DNA of 50,041 nt. Source: Saccoglossus kowalevskii. Its lineage: Eukaryota > Hemichordata > Enteropneusta > Harrimaniidae. Below the pieces are notes generated by a model, which had not been told where the DNA came from, ran no database searches, and was given only the letters and a program-made list of their open reading frames with translations. Both the position numbers and the translations under genes were made by a program. Shown piece after piece: positions 21,701 to 33,842 of this stretch. The stretch is from assembly GCF_000003605.2 (NCBI RefSeq), contig NW_003125887.1:281883-331923 (forward strand). The letters run 5' to 3'. How positions within the stretch are numbered: the stretch's first letter is position 1; every line of letters starts with the position of its first letter.

Positions 21701-24596
21701 AAAAACTAGTTTCCAAAACGAAAAGAGTATTAGTACCACAGTTCTGACGTAGCGTCAATCAAAAAGCAGTCGTGGTTTGAAATTTATCGTGGATTGCTGT
21801 CCGATTTTAGTATCCGCCCGCAACAAAGTACACAGTTGTATATGAGTATGGCTTCTCAAACGGTCCGAACATATGCATACCAGCAAACCAGCAATATGCG
21901 TGTATTTTAACCCTCCATTGAGCCCCTTGTTTAAACACCCGTTCCAAGCATCGCGGCGGAAACGTGACAGGAAATCTTATTAATTTTCTGAAACAAGAGT
22001 AATTTATTTAATCTTGGGAGTAGCTCGAGGACTGCAACTTAAATGTTTGCCGTTACCCCCGGGCCCTTCGCAGTATTCGCATGTACGGGTTTACCCCCTT
22101 ATGCAGTCAAGTTTACGAGCCACGGCGTACAGAAAGATTGAAATGGAGTTACAACGCAGCGGTGAAGTCGGAACAGCCATACCGAGTGAAGTTGTTTAGA
22201 TAATTAAATCTCTAAAACGCATGCAACGTACCTGTAATAGATGATCCCATTATACTGCACAACGCATAGATTCTGTTCCCGTCGACTGCGGGCGCATCGG
22301 ATATACCTCATCCAGCTTGATGTACGTTCGTTGGCACCGTTCACGAAATAGTCGACTTCTCCATCATCATTGTATACCTGAATCGAAATAACATCAAAAC
22401 GAAGATAAATACATGTTCTATTGTGGATTGCTTTCGTAATAATGCAACGATGCAGCTTTTTAAGATTGTGAAGAACAGGTTTCGGACGACGTAATGTAGT
22501 TCATGTTGTTCTTGTGTTGTAAGTGACATTTTAATGACGCAGTTCTATTGACGGAGATCTGGAATTAATGAAATCGCCTGTTCCCCCAACATTCCCACAA
22601 TTTTACAAGCTTTGAAGGACACGGTCAACAACTTGAACTTGGCCAAGTGCATGGATATCAAAACGTTCATCTCACTATTGGTAATCAATATCATTATTTA
22701 GATGTCAATGCACTTTATTTGTATTTGCCAAACGGCACCGCCAGGAATTTATTGTCGAATTTAATGTTACATATTTTTACAATCACGTTTCGGTTCATGG
22801 TCATTATCAAACGCATTATTAAGCTGTAAAAATCGCTCTGATGGAAGAGATTTCCAGATGATCATTTGTTTATAATTTTCTTACCTCCCATAAATGCTTA
22901 GTGTTGTTAACATTTTTTATTTCATCGGTGCTCACTTTTTCGCCCTCGAACGGGCCAATCCACGCTCCGACTGGTATTCTCTGCTTTGCACACACTCCGT
23001 ATAACTCTCCGGGAATACTGCTCGTACACAAGGCAAACTCGTCTGGTAACGTTTTCACGGCGTAGGGAGTGTGCGTCATTGTTGGATCGGCGTTGACCAA
23101 CTTTCGCAGAGAGTGGAGCGGGCCGTGCATTGGACATTCACCGCGATGACTTTCTTTGCATATATCACACCCTGTCGAAATAAAATTAACAGACTACGAT
23201 TTAATAATAGCTAATCATTTCTGTGGGTTATTTGCATACAAACAAAACCCGTGTGTGCAATAGTAATGATGGGCGAGCTATTTAAGAAACAGCACAAACA
23301 GTGATGGTAGGCTGAGGACGTATGTTTACCTTTCTTTGAGCACGTCGGCAAAAAGTACTAAAACAGTTTAAAGACATGGGCATTGATATTTTACAAATAA
23401 AAATCGTAATTTCAAACTTAACTTGTTGTGCTCATGCATCGCTGTTTGGACTTTCAGACAAAACGTAATACAGATGTTAATTAGCGCGGTTAATTAGTGA
23501 TGGTAATTAGTAAATTACGTGCACACTTTAGAACAAAGTGACAATGTGGTGATTTACTCACTGGTGATTTACTTTTCATTGGCGAAGTGAAAGGTGCATA
23601 ATATAACAAATACAGCAACGAATATTCCTCATTTGTATTTTTCTGTGATTTTCACCATGCTGAGTGACAAAACACAACACACACCAGGACACTATCCCAA
23701 ACGTGAAAGGATTTCAAAAGTTTTGAACTGAGTAAAATAAGATTGTGTGTGTGATATTTCGAGATAGTGAACGCCTATTTGAAGTTTTATTTCGTTGTGG
23801 CTTTTGTTCAGAGTGAAGTAGATTTGAAGATTTGGAAACAAAAACATTAAAATTCAAAAATAAAAATAAAAATAAAATAACAAGCTCAACTGCCTAGTGC
23901 GTTAAACTCTGGCCCAAACTGGCTAATATTTGGATTTGAAACAAAGAAAGAAACCAATTCATTATTTGTTATTCAACACTCGTTTATGTACTGTTTATAG
24001 CAAAGAACATACCGTATGTTCACCCGCTGTATAATTGGTTTCTGAAATTACTCGGTGTGAAACATATGATAGAAAATTGAACAAGCATGTATTCTTCCCA
24101 CGAGACACGTGTTAGCCATGTTCTCGTTGTAATTCTATTGGAGTCTACCTCGCGATACACAATGGTAGCGTTGTATTTCGTGGTTTGGACACGTGGCGCG
24201 TTACCACCCCGGGCCCGCTAAGTTCCTGCAGTATGATTAATTATATTGAACATAGTTGTTACATACTAATCTATCAACACGACCGATCGAACAGAAAGTG
24301 TGCGTACTTACACAATTGAATGGAGTCGCTGCCGACTTCATCTTTAGTTATTATTGGCGTCGGCGGCGTTGTTGTTTTGGATGGCAAAGCAACTGGGACC
24401 ATTTTGTTGTAACCGTAAAGGCAATAGTAAAGATCGTCGTATGTGAAGGATGTGACGTAGACGTTATTGTTCGTTGCGTATCTGCCTTTCACGTTTGGCA
24501 TTGTAACGGCCCTTTTCTTGGCGCTGGTCACCGTATAGGGGCTGCTCGCACATACGCGCTGAAATGCCATTAATACAGCCTGTCGTAGTAGGTCCA
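18597..24596 (-). CDS. prdm6: PRDM6-type PR/SET-domain zinc-finger protein, seven exons, N-terminus missing
   Basis: Joining 24596-24312, 23171-22885, 22377-22232, 20485-20379, 20089-19665, 19408-19272 and 18759-18597 gives one frame of 515 residues with every junction GT-AG and phase-consistent. Layout: an aromatic [10 protein letters not shown] block (about residues 52-61), a CDIC...C knuckle then [12 protein letters not shown] (about 96-120), a PR/SET domain (about 136-262), a Ser/Asn-rich linker, and four zinc fingers (about 377-486). PRDM6 is a nuclear transcriptional regulator, mostly a repressor, linked in vertebrates to smooth muscle and neural cells. The [13 protein letters not shown] block, PR domain and [11 protein letters not shown] finger array are diagnostic of PRDM6 within the family. 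The vertebrate protein is about 600 residues, so roughly 80 N-terminal residues are absent here. Introns are 512, 256, 289, 1746, 507 and 1140 bp. Confidence 0.93.
18760..19271 (-). other. prdm6 intron 6 (512 bp)
   Basis: Bounded by gtaaat and aacaacag. AT-rich, no element recognised. Confidence 0.85.
19272..19408 (-). CDS. prdm6: prdm6 exon: end of finger two and finger three
   Basis: Acceptor catctacag|GCT, donor CAG|gtaaat. It encodes [11 protein letters not shown] (helix and two His of finger two) and [17 protein letters not shown] with IRTH (finger three: C435, C438, H451, H455), then the classic THTGEKPF linker. The exon boundary cuts inside fingers two and four, as is usual for this gene family. 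Confidence 0.95.
19665..20089 (-). CDS. prdm6: prdm6 exon: linker and fingers one and two
   Basis: Acceptor ttatcag|TG, donor CAG|gtaaat. The first two-thirds is a Ser/Asn/Asp-rich disordered linker including the short acidic VKTECDD motif, which looks like a SUMO-site consensus (VKTE). Then [20 protein letters not shown] gives finger one, an atypical C2HC with H395-x-C397, and [12 protein letters not shown] starts finger two. The linker is shorter and differs from what I recall of vertebrates. Confidence 0.94.
20379..20485 (-). CDS. prdm6: prdm6 exon: end of PR/SET domain
   Basis: Acceptor cataattag|A, donor ACA|gtgagt. It encodes [19 protein letters not shown] and [10 protein letters not shown]. 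The ELLVWY box (about residues 249-254) is the C-terminal signature of PR domains. Confidence 0.95.
20486..22231 (-). other. prdm6 intron 3 (1746 bp)
   Basis: Longest intron between recognised exons. It carries a 12-G run (21642-21653) and an imperfect CACCCGAGCCGGGTG palindrome near 21017-21031. No exon or named element seen in it. Confidence 0.8.
22232..22377 (-). CDS. prdm6: prdm6 exon: core of PR/SET domain
   Basis: Acceptor cgattcag|GTA, donor CAG|gtacgt. It encodes [17 protein letters not shown], then [18 protein letters not shown] and [16 protein letters not shown]-x-x-CA and EQNL are conserved PR-domain blocks (equivalent to part of the SET cofactor-binding core). The SET NHxC motif is absent, as expected for PR domains. 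Confidence 0.96.
22378..22884 (-). other. prdm6 intron 2 (507 bp)
   Basis: GT-AG intron between the two PR-domain exons; no element seen. Confidence 0.85.
22885..23171 (-). CDS. prdm6: prdm6 exon: Cys knuckle and start of PR/SET domain
   Basis: Acceptor tttcgacag|GG, donor GAG|gtaaga. It encodes [20 protein letters not shown] (a Cys/His knuckle preceding PR domains), a spacer, then [37 protein letters not shown] and NTKHLWE. The IGPFEG block is typical of PR domains; [12 protein letters not shown] is the strongest PRDM6-specific match. Confidence 0.96.
23172..24311 (-). other. prdm6 intron 1 of the recognised part (1140 bp)
   Basis: GT-AG intron, AT-rich, with short A-rich microsatellite text near 23850-23882. 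Confidence 0.8.
24312..24596 (-). CDS. prdm6: prdm6 first recognised exon: conserved aromatic block
   Basis: Acceptor tttttcag|TG, donor TTGT|gtaagt; exit phase 1 gives Trp at the next junction. It encodes [18 protein letters not shown], then [17 protein letters not shown], which aligns with the block just before the Cys knuckle in vertebrate PRDM6. Entry phase requires an upstream exon ending with one base of a codon. Alternatives are translation from the ATG at 24570, or use of an inner acceptor (catttcag|CGC, phase 0). Confidence 0.85.
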
Positions 24597-25792
24597 CTGA
24601 AAAAAAAGTGAAAATATAATTTTTAACTAACAAATTGTCAATGTCGTCATGATTAGACACGCATTTGTATTTTCATATATATATTTTTTTAATTTCACAA
24701 GCTTGAAAATTTGCGTGCTCCATGATGTTGAAAAGTGTTATCTGTGGAACAATAGCTGCATGAGTTGTGTTGACTATTACAGTATTGTTTCCATGACTAT
24801 GTAGAGAGAACAATAACGGCAGCATAAGTTCTAGCGGGACCCCAGAAGTTCAAGCGAGACCCTAATCTTCCCCTCCAGCCCTTTTTTCTAGTTGACATGA
24901 TCCATTAGGACCATGTGATAGGGACAATTCCCTCTACGCCCCTAAATTGCATGGCCCGACATAGCACCGATGGTAGTCACGTGTATTATGTTAGTTGCGA
25001 TGAACACTAATCATCTTCCTATGCCAATATGTATTGTTAAGCTAGAATAAGTGAACTTGATTATACGAGTGTTCGTTATTATCTAGTTCATTTTCTTTAC
25101 ATTTAAATTTGAAAGCATTCCAGATTCCAGAATGCCTGCATGTGCACACACAATGTTATTGCGCTAGGCGCGGAGCCATTGATGGGACATGCGTTAATCG
25201 TGGTCAACAAATCGGGAGGTGGTCGTCGGTTGGCCGTTATTTCACTTGAAAATAAAATAAAATAAATAAATCTAATAAACTACTTATGCATAATTTTTAA
25301 CTCCCGACTTTGATACATATTTGAAATGAACAATATCTTAATCCACTTTCGTTTAGTATCGCCCAGAAAGAAAAACACAACCAAGAAATAAAAAAATGTA
25401 ACTTAGTGTATAGTACCTTAAATATATTCGCCTCGGACAAACTTGACACTGGAATGGTTCGGTCAGGCGAATACTAGCTTGATGAAAACACACTTTTGGG
25501 AAAAGTACACTCCTTGCAAACTTTAGTCTAGGAAGGAAAAAAAGCGAACACTTCGGCGTGAGCGTCGTCGACACTTTCGTTCGCCAATTCGATACTCTGA
25601 CACTCAAGCGATATGAAGTCACATATTAAAAATTGGGTATTTCGAGCGCTCATAAAATAAGTCGGGGATGTTACGATGTGAAACCAAAAAACTCGTTAAA
25701 ATCATCAAACGAATAACGACTGGAAAATCCTCCGACGAAGATGGACTGTACAGAACAAATTACACAGCGAGCGCATGGAATGTATCACTTAC
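24597..25792. other. Upstream prdm6 intron or 5' region
   Basis: No secure exon. A possible untranslated exon ends at AAG|gtacta (donor near 25418) on the minus strand within a GC-enriched patch at about 25420-25620. Confidence 0.35.
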
Positions 25793-25858
25793 TTTTTTCA
25801 CCCTACAAGTGTCAAATCCGGCAGAGGCTTTCTTGGGAGAGCCAACTGGACGAATGAC
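25793..25858 (-). CDS. Candidate upstream 66-nt exon of prdm6
   Basis: A strong acceptor (ttcgtgttgcag|) and a strong donor (AAA|gtaagt) bound 22 open codons, VIRPVGSPKKASAGF then DTCRVKK; the other two frames are closed. Exit phase is 0. That does not fit the main acceptor at 24596, but it does fit an inner acceptor after CAG before CGC in the same exon. It could be a true alternative exon or chance. Confidence 0.3.
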
Positions 25859-28800
25859 CTGCAACACGAATGTCTGCTCTTTTTAAAACCCCCGATGAAT
25901 GAAAAAGCTAAAAATATGCATTTTTTTCTAAAACGAAGAGCCGCGAGATCTTGATAGTGGTACTTCAGTTGTTATTCTAATTTTTAACGATGTCTCATTT
26001 TGCTCACAATGACCATACCCGCAACTCGTTGAATTGGCAACGAGGCTTGTCTAAAAGAGGGCATGTTGCAGTTATCTAAAACATAACCATTTCTCGACTG
26101 ACATACGCCCGTCGCACGTCGTTAGGGTTGCGGTGCAAACAGCCTAGATGCCAGCGGTGGACCACGGCACTCGCCGCCCGCCAAATGGTTCACACTTGCT
26201 AGAAATAAACGACGTAACTGCATTCTGACAGGGGAGTGTTTCATTTCAGCAGAGAAGAAATACTCCACTTGAGTGCATCCATCGATTCTTTCTTTTGACA
26301 TTTCAAACAAAAAGTTTGATTCCACCATAGTGCGATAAGGTTGAGAAAATCAGACAAAAACATAACCTAAAATTGTCCTAAATTAAATTTTCTTAAAACA
26401 TAAAGTACGTTCAAAATAATAAAGCCAATGAGCACACATCCAGTCCAACTTGAACGGCGATCCCAAAGACAAACAGAACTAATCCGGTAGTTTCACTCCG
26501 GTGTTGAAGGAAAACACACGTTACCACCTAATTTGTTACCGTCATCACCTTCTCATGTCAACTATTGACGAAAATAAAAACAGGGAATTAAACAAATAAA
26601 ACATATATAACATAATTACTTTCTAAACGCTGAAATCCGATCAGTTGTCATATAGCAGATTTTTTGAGGTAATCGTTAACATGGTTGGAATCACGCACGG
26701 GGCTTGTCCTCTTGTGATTATACCGTACACGGACACTGGGATATCAACTACGACCGATCACAAAACGGTTTATCACAGAATCTGAATGTTGCGGTGAAAT
26801 CCGGGTGCTGAGCCGTAAGCCAGCATAGTCATGGAAAGCCGCCTCGGTGCAACATCGCAGTTAAGACTATTTTACAACTGCGGATCGGAATGTCCCAGTG
26901 ATCGGTTTAGTTGACTTGTTTGGCGAAGGTGGCATGAGTCTATGTGACGGTTCGCAGGTGCCGCTCATTACGGTTCATTTATCGTGTTTTCCCCCCAAAC
27001 GATCGAGGTGCCTGGATACCTACTTCTACCGGGTATCCACGCTCTGTTGCACTTTAAAAATAATATTAGCGCAAAATAATGAGAATTAATTCTTCTAGTT
27101 TCATTTTGCGTCATTTGGCACCGTAATGTTGATTACTCGATGTCGAAGTCAAATTGACCTCTCACTCGGATTCAGAAATACACATATTTTTTATTATATA
27201 CTGGCTTCGTTCTGTACACGTAGGAGAGGCAAAGATTGAATTACTAGTACCCAGCAGTCTCGGACGAAAAAGGCGTTATTTTGCATATTCCGATCATTAT
27301 TTATATTTTGTCAAAAAACAAATAGAATATTTATAACATTAAACAAATCCGTTTTCGACAATATTTTTGCCCTACCTTGAAGTTAGTATATAATCAGTCG
27401 TGATTGAAATAAGCAAAGTTCTACTTGAATACCGCCACCACGCATGAATTCTAAGAAATCTCAGTAGAATGTTCATGAAACTCGTCGAGGTACATTTAAC
27501 ATGTAATGATGACATAAACAACAGAAACTCGGCTGTCGAACCTTTTTTTCGCATAAGTAAGTAATTAAGAATATATGATGACAAGCTACCATCATGACTG
27601 GTCAGGGATTCGGAGATCGAAAGGTGTAAAATGCTTCTATGTGAGCGCAGGTCTGCGAAACCAACACACTTTAAGTCAAATCTGGTGATAACATTTGCTT
27701 ATTCAGTGAAAATGTTCCAAGATTCTATGTTTTATCTAACCCGTATTCTCGAAAATATATACAATTATCGAAGAGACCAGCCCAAGGTGTTTCTAATATG
27801 CTTGAAAAGAAGCTCTAAACAAACAGACAAAAATACACAAAAGTGCATCCATCCGAACGCCACAGCTTTCTTCTCATATCATGTATATACTTGAAGCGAC
27901 CATACGGACGAATACTGATCACGGACAGCTGGCGTCCGTGAAAATCTTCACGCACAGGTTTCAATCATTGTAATAGCGTTGTTGATAAGTGGCGGACCGC
28001 AGTCGTAGAGTAGTTTACCAGGATCAGCGAAAATCAAACTCTAATCTTTTCCTGATACATTCTCTGTCATGTCTACCATGTAATCATGTACGGTATAGTC
28101 TCCATGGTGATGACATTCATGATATTTCCGAGTTGCTATCATTTCCACGCCTTAGAACAACTCACAACATACTCAGTGGTTCCAGAACGTCTGTAGCTAC
28201 GGGGGCCCCGTGACTAATTGGTCCCAGCAAACTGTGCAGTTCGAAGCCCCATAGTGGGATAGGATGGGGCGTTGTGGGCGTTGTTTGGTGTGTGTGTGTG
28301 TGTGTGTGTGTGTGGGGGGGGGGGTCAAATAGTGGGGTGTTGGGCAGTTGTGTGGGTGTGAAATAACCGTGGCTGTAATTTTAAGCTATTTACGTTTACT
28401 GACCCGTGCATTACGGGTTCATTCAAAATATGCGGTGGTACATTTTTCTTAGCGACAGACCAATGGACTCTGTACTGGCCAGTGCCACGTATTATCTAAT
28501 TTGCCTCACAGTGATCTGGGGGTTTACAAATCTTATGAAATCAAAACGTGCTTAAAGGCTTATTACCCGTGCACAGTATAATGAGGACAACGTGAATGTA
28601 CAAAAAATAATAATAATACCTTCAGCACGCGTATCGCGGTCACATTGCAACCCGCCTCTTAGTATTCACAAATGCCAGCCCACAACATATTATAGTATGC
28701 GTGGTCGTTTGTTGCATGGTTTACATTGTTCTTAGCACAAAATATTATCAGATCAATTCTACCACGTATCACAGCAACATATCTTTTTTAATTCGCATCA

Positions 28801-29080
28801 TTCGTGTATACTACCTCAAATCACTACATATACTAAGTTGTATAATTGTTTTTTAAACTTTGACCGCGCTCTGCATGGCGAGTGTGGTGTTTTAATAACA
28901 AATGGCGCTCCGTTCGTTGATAGTTTTGTAAAGTATGGCTTGTACACAATAGACTAGGTATAGAAGCCTGAAAAGTAGACTAACAATTTCTTTTTAGAGA
29001 TTAGTTGCTTTACGAACAGCATGGTTAATGTGGCTGCACCGTACCCTGATCTAGGGAAGCATCTATTACTAGTATGCATA
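25859..29080. other. Non-coding region upstream of the recognised prdm6 exons
   Basis: No gene recognised. It may hold the missing N-terminal exon and promoter. A GC-enriched patch lies at about 26100-26260. A (GT)n tract followed by 11 G lies at 28288-28324. Confidence 0.4.
28288..28324. repeat. (GT)13 followed by G11
   Basis: Simple repeat directly abutting a G homopolymer. Confidence 0.95.
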
Positions 29081-29082
29081 TT

Positions 29083-31290
29083 CCAAATGTCATTTTTTGT
29101 AATGCCATCTTGACATTTTAATGATTTGATTAATTAACAATTAATAAACACTTACACATTCGACTTTTTAATTGTTTGACTGTATAACAAATGTATCCGC
29201 ATCTTCTTAGCCCCTGCAATGTGACCAAATGTTTAACTTTACAACATACCTCATTCCACATGGAATGTGCTTTTCGCGGCTCTTTTTGCAAAATCAACGA
29301 AAATCTGAAAGACAAAAAAACAATGCTTGACATTATTGTACCGCTTTGTATTTATGCTTTTTGTTGATGTGTGTCACTTTTTCCTCAGCTCTATGAGGGT
29401 GAAGGGTAAAGCGTTACGGATTCTACTTGGCGGTATATTTGTTGTTATTAGTCCCAACAACAGAAGCTAGGACAGAGAATAGACATGGGGGTTATTGGTG
29501 TGAATGAATTTATAACAACACAGAATCATATCTACTGTATTTCAACCAGACGGTCTAACGCTCGCGGTGCCGGGGATAATACGGAGATAAGTACAACAAT
29601 GATTATAGTTACAACGACTAGGGAATTAAAACAAATTACATTTTTGTATTGCTTACTTTTAATGTATTATAAAAGAACCATTATTAAATACAAAATACGC
29701 ACCATATATACAGTGCATTGTAGGGCAACATGATTCGTAACACTGTGACGTCATACGACCAGCTCACTTTTTATCTATCAATGAAAGCCACATGTCATGC
29801 ACCGATACCATTACGTATGTTCGGTCAAGTTCACAAGATTCATCAATTTCTTAGAGTTAAAAGTTCCGACCACTTGTTCCCTATTGTGAATTCATGATTT
29901 GCCACCGAATACGGATTGAACACATTTACTCTAAATAAAGGCGTTAATCGGAGGCGGCAATTTTCTGTTGACAACACGATTAAACCAGTAATATTTGTTG
30001 TGTTAGTCAGTACGATACGAGCACCGAGTATGCGTGATTTATGTAAATAAAGCCAGTAAATAACAAGAGCCTGCTAGTTTACAAACCCGATTTCATACTT
30101 CCTATACGCATACACAACCGGAGCTATTTTGTCGAAACGTTTTAAGGAAGGCCGCTGGCAAAATACTAACTAGTTCAGCTTTAGTCACAATCTCTGTAAC
30201 GTGGTGGCCGCTAACTTTGAGTGCCGGTCGGGGTCGACCATCGATGACCAAACTCACCGAATACTAAAATGCTACTGTAAAACTTATTTTCACTTGCAAT
30301 AAATTTCACTATTTTGATGTTTTGAGCAATTTCATTGGGTTATAAGTTCACAAACATAGCAGGAAAACAGTGGATTCTGTTGTTATTTCACATGTTTAAT
30401 TAAGCGAAATTTAAGTTTTAGTAGCGAAACTGAAAACAATGAATAATTAATGTTTTACAGTATGTTGAGATTGTAAAGTGTTGGTATATTTTAACTCTGA
30501 ACACTAGTAATTACCAATTTCAAGTTTGTATTTTTATGTATTCAATATTCCAGCGAAAAAATCAATTCGCAAAAATTCGCAATCGGCGGGAACTATTGAA
30601 GGTGATGTTAAAAAAAATCAATTAACAAATAAAATAAAATAACGTCAGCGTGATTATTAAAAGGATACACCGCCACCGCATGGTCATGATAACTATTTGA
30701 AAATTCAAAGACTCAGTTATCGCGCTTTATTATAATACCAATTGGTAATAAAAATCACGGATACATATAGGGGACACACACAGTACCGCGATGTCCGGTG
30801 GTCTAAGTTGTGTCTGTACCGCATTAGTGTTATTGATGTGGGCGTCACGCTTTAAGACAACGATTAACACGTCAATTGCTGAATATTGTATTTATAAATA
30901 ACTTTGTGAGAGGAGGGGGGGGGCTACAATATATAATTTATACGAATATGAGCTGACCAAACAGACGACCTTCTTTTTAAAAAGTGTATTCGATTATTTA
31001 TTCAGTTTTTCATTTAATTTATTTTATTTATTCACTGTCAGCTTTTTCAAAGTTTTGATAATTGCGAACGTCCACAGATAGTATTAAAAATACGATGTGC
31101 GTATAATTATAACAATACAAAAAAACAAATAAATAATATAGCACTAATAATATATAATATATGATATTAAAAAAAGTCCGCTGTATAATACATCAGATTT
31201 TAATTGGATCGTGAGAAAGAAAAATCCTGAACAACCACCCAAATAACTTTTTTTTTAACAATTTGTGATCTGTAGTCAAAATTGCGTCAT
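29083..31290 (+). repeat. Direct duplication, copy A
   Basis: Collinear with 31394-33105. Near-identical core at about 29391-29627 (tctatgagggtgaagggtaa onward), then matching blocks at 29760-30035, 30655-30960 and 31010-31290. Copy A has about 600 bp extra (about 30040-30655) that includes a MITE. Open frames in the core differ between copies by replacement changes and a frameshift, so coding is unlikely. Confidence 0.8.
30273..30462. mobile_element. TACTGTAAAAC-ended MITE inside duplication copy A
   Basis: TACTGTAAAACTTA at the left and TTAATGTTTTACAGTA at the right are inverted over about 12 bp; the interior is AT-rich and non-coding. The segment is missing from copy B, which is consistent with insertion after duplication or loss from B. 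Confidence 0.5.
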
Positions 31291-31393
31291 TTTAAGATCA
31301 TTATTTCCGAAGAACGAGGAAGGCAAAAATCTGCCAATTCTTCCAGTGTACATACCATCTCGTGCCACGATGTACATCGTCACACTTGATACT

Positions 31394-33105
31394 TCAAAAT
31401 GCCATTTTTCGTAATGCCATCTTTATATTTTAATGATTTGATTAATTAAACTGAAAGTCAATAAACACATAAAAATGTGACTTCTTAATTGTTTGACTGC
31501 AATCTCAAACACACTTAATCGCATATTTTTCGAGTTGGCCCTTTCAATGATGTGACCAAATGTTTAACAGTAAAATACACCTCATTCCACATTAATGAGT
31601 TTTTTGCAAAATCACCAAAAATCTGAAAGACAAAAAAAAAAAACAACGCTTGATAATATTGTGTCGCTTTGTATTTATGCTTTTTGTTGATGTATGCCAG
31701 TGTCACTTTTTCCTCAGCTCTATGAGGGTGAAGGGTAAAGCGTTACGGAACGCTACTTGGCGGTATGTTTGTTGTTATTAGTCCCAACAACAGAAGCTAG
31801 GACAGAGAATAGACATGGGGTTGTTGGTGTGAATGAATCGATAACAACACAGAATCGTATCTACTGTATTTCAACCAGACGGTCTAACGCTCGCGGTGCC
31901 GGGGATAATACGGGGATAAGTACAACAATGATTATAATTACAACGACTAGGGAATTAAAATTACTACCGGTAGTACATTTTTGTATTGTTTATTTTTCAA
32001 TGTATTTCACATGAACCATTATTTAATACAAAATACACACCACATATGCAGTACATTGCATGACGTCACACGACCAGCTCACCTCTTACCTATCAATGAA
32101 TGGAATGACACGTGATATAATATGTCATCAGTGCACCGGTAACATTACGTACGTTCGGTCAAGTTCACAAGATTCATCAATTTTTTAGTAATATTCGTTT
32201 CAAGGTTCCGACCACTTGTCCCCTATTTAGCCACGCAATTGTGAATTCACGATTTGCCACCAAATAGGGGTTGAACAAACTTACTCCAATAAAGGCGTTA
32301 ATAGTGGAACCAATTTGCTATTAACAAAACAATTAACCCAGTAATATTGTTGCGTAAGTCAGCGTGATACGTGTCCTGTCAATACACAAATAAGATAATG
32401 GCATCATGGATACTAAAAGGATACGCCGTCACAGCACGGTCGCGATAATTGTTTATTCACATAATTTCAATGGTCGGATAGTTTCAAAGACTTAAGTTCA
32501 AAGACTCAGTTATCGCGCTTTATTATAATATCAATGGGCTTTAAAAATCACGGAAACATATAGGGGACGCACACAGTACCACGATACCCGCCCCATGTGG
32601 CTGCCTGTACTCCGATAGTTTTGTTGATGTGGGCGTCACTTTCATGTTAAAACAACAATTATCATATCGTTGGATTCCGTGATTGATGAATATACTGTTT
32701 ATAAATAACTTTTCAAGAAGAGGGGAGGCTACTATATATAATTTATACGAATATGAGATGAGCAAACAAACGACCTTCTTTTTTAAATGTGTATTCAATT
32801 TTTTTTTTATTTAATTTATTTTAATTTATTTTATTTTTTATTGCTGGCAGTTTTTCGAAAGTGTTGGTATCGCGAAAGTCCACAGATATTACAAAATGAG
32901 ATGTACGTAATAATTATAATAATAATTTATATTAAGCACAACTAAAATATAATGTAAGAAATAAAACAAAAGTATCCGCCGTACAATACATCAGATTTTA
33001 ATTAGATTGTGAATAAAAGTCGGTCCTTAACAACTAGTCTCAACTCAACTTGTTTTTCAAATTTGTAAATTATGGCGATTTTTAGTCGAAATTAGGACAT
33101 TTTTC
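31394..33105 (+). repeat. Direct duplication, copy B
   Basis: Second copy, about 2.3 kb downstream at its start and about 1.8 kb at its end because of the copy A insertion. Near-identical core at 31719-31958. Followed at 33106-33170 by sequence resembling the A/B junction (caattcttc-agt-tgca-atc), suggesting a repeating unit. Confidence 0.8.
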
Positions 33106-33170
33106 CAATTCTTCTAGTTTGCAGATCATCTCAAGTCATGATGTTCCGTCTTTCACACTCGGCCTACAGA

Positions 33171-33780
33171 AATTTCCCTATTTCATCCTCGTTCCTGTAC
33201 CCTCGTTCAACCTACCACATGAACATAATTCAATGTGATTTGTAATCACCCTACTATAACTAAACCAAATGACAACAAGCGCAATAAACATAACTAATTT
33301 TATTAATTATGAAACATATTGAGAGATACTGTAAATGCTTCGTAATCACTACCCACGTCCAAAACAATGCTGTGTATCGTAATTACGTAACGTTAATAGT
33401 CAGAATATTTTAAAACAGCATTTCAAAGTACCGACTCATTAAAAACGCTTTAGTCCCGGGTTGCCCAATCTCATTCGAAAAACACAACATTAACACATAT
33501 AGGGGAACACTTACTGTACCGCAATGGCGACGTCTTTACTACTGTAACAATGGTGGCGGGAAGTATTTTATTGTGTTGACGCGGGAGGTAATTTACTGTC
33601 AGCAGACGATATCATGGCATTGAGTACTGTTAAATTGCTCACCTCAACTCAACGCGGCTATGAGTATACCAAAATGTTTAACATATCATTCTTGCTAGCT
33701 TATATCTATCATTGTGTTCACATCATGATACCTTGTAGCTCAGTTGGAGCCTTGCAACAATACATACGTATGTTTGTTTG
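33171..33780. other. Non-coding stretch with a third degenerate relative of part of the duplication
   Basis: At 33420-33530 the blocks ttcaaagtaccgactcatt and acatataggggaacac resemble text in copies A and B. No gene seen. Confidence 0.4.
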
Positions 33781-33792
33781 TTTGTTTGGTGG

Positions 33793-33814
33793 TTAAAGGG
33801 CGGTAGTCGTCGTG
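33793..33814 (+). repeat. Solo end of the TTAA-flanked MITE family
   Basis: TTAAAGGGCGGTAGTCGTCG matches the terminal repeats of the elements at 39426 and 41404; no partner end follows. Confidence 0.6.
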
Positions 33815-33842
33815 ACTGTCAGCGGGGTATTGCAGCAATGTA

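Noticed and set aside
26122-26328. 68-codon minus frame considered as the prdm6 N-terminal exon
   Set aside because: No conserved N-terminal motif and no donor in the needed phase.
31757-32014. Secreted-peptide-like frame in duplication copy B
   Set aside because: It has no ATG, is frameshifted in copy A, and the differences between copies change residues, so coding is not supported.
33735-33760. tRNA A-box-like text (tagctcagttgg)
   Set aside because: No acceptable B box or cloverleaf follows, so a tRNA or tRNA-derived SINE cannot be supported.
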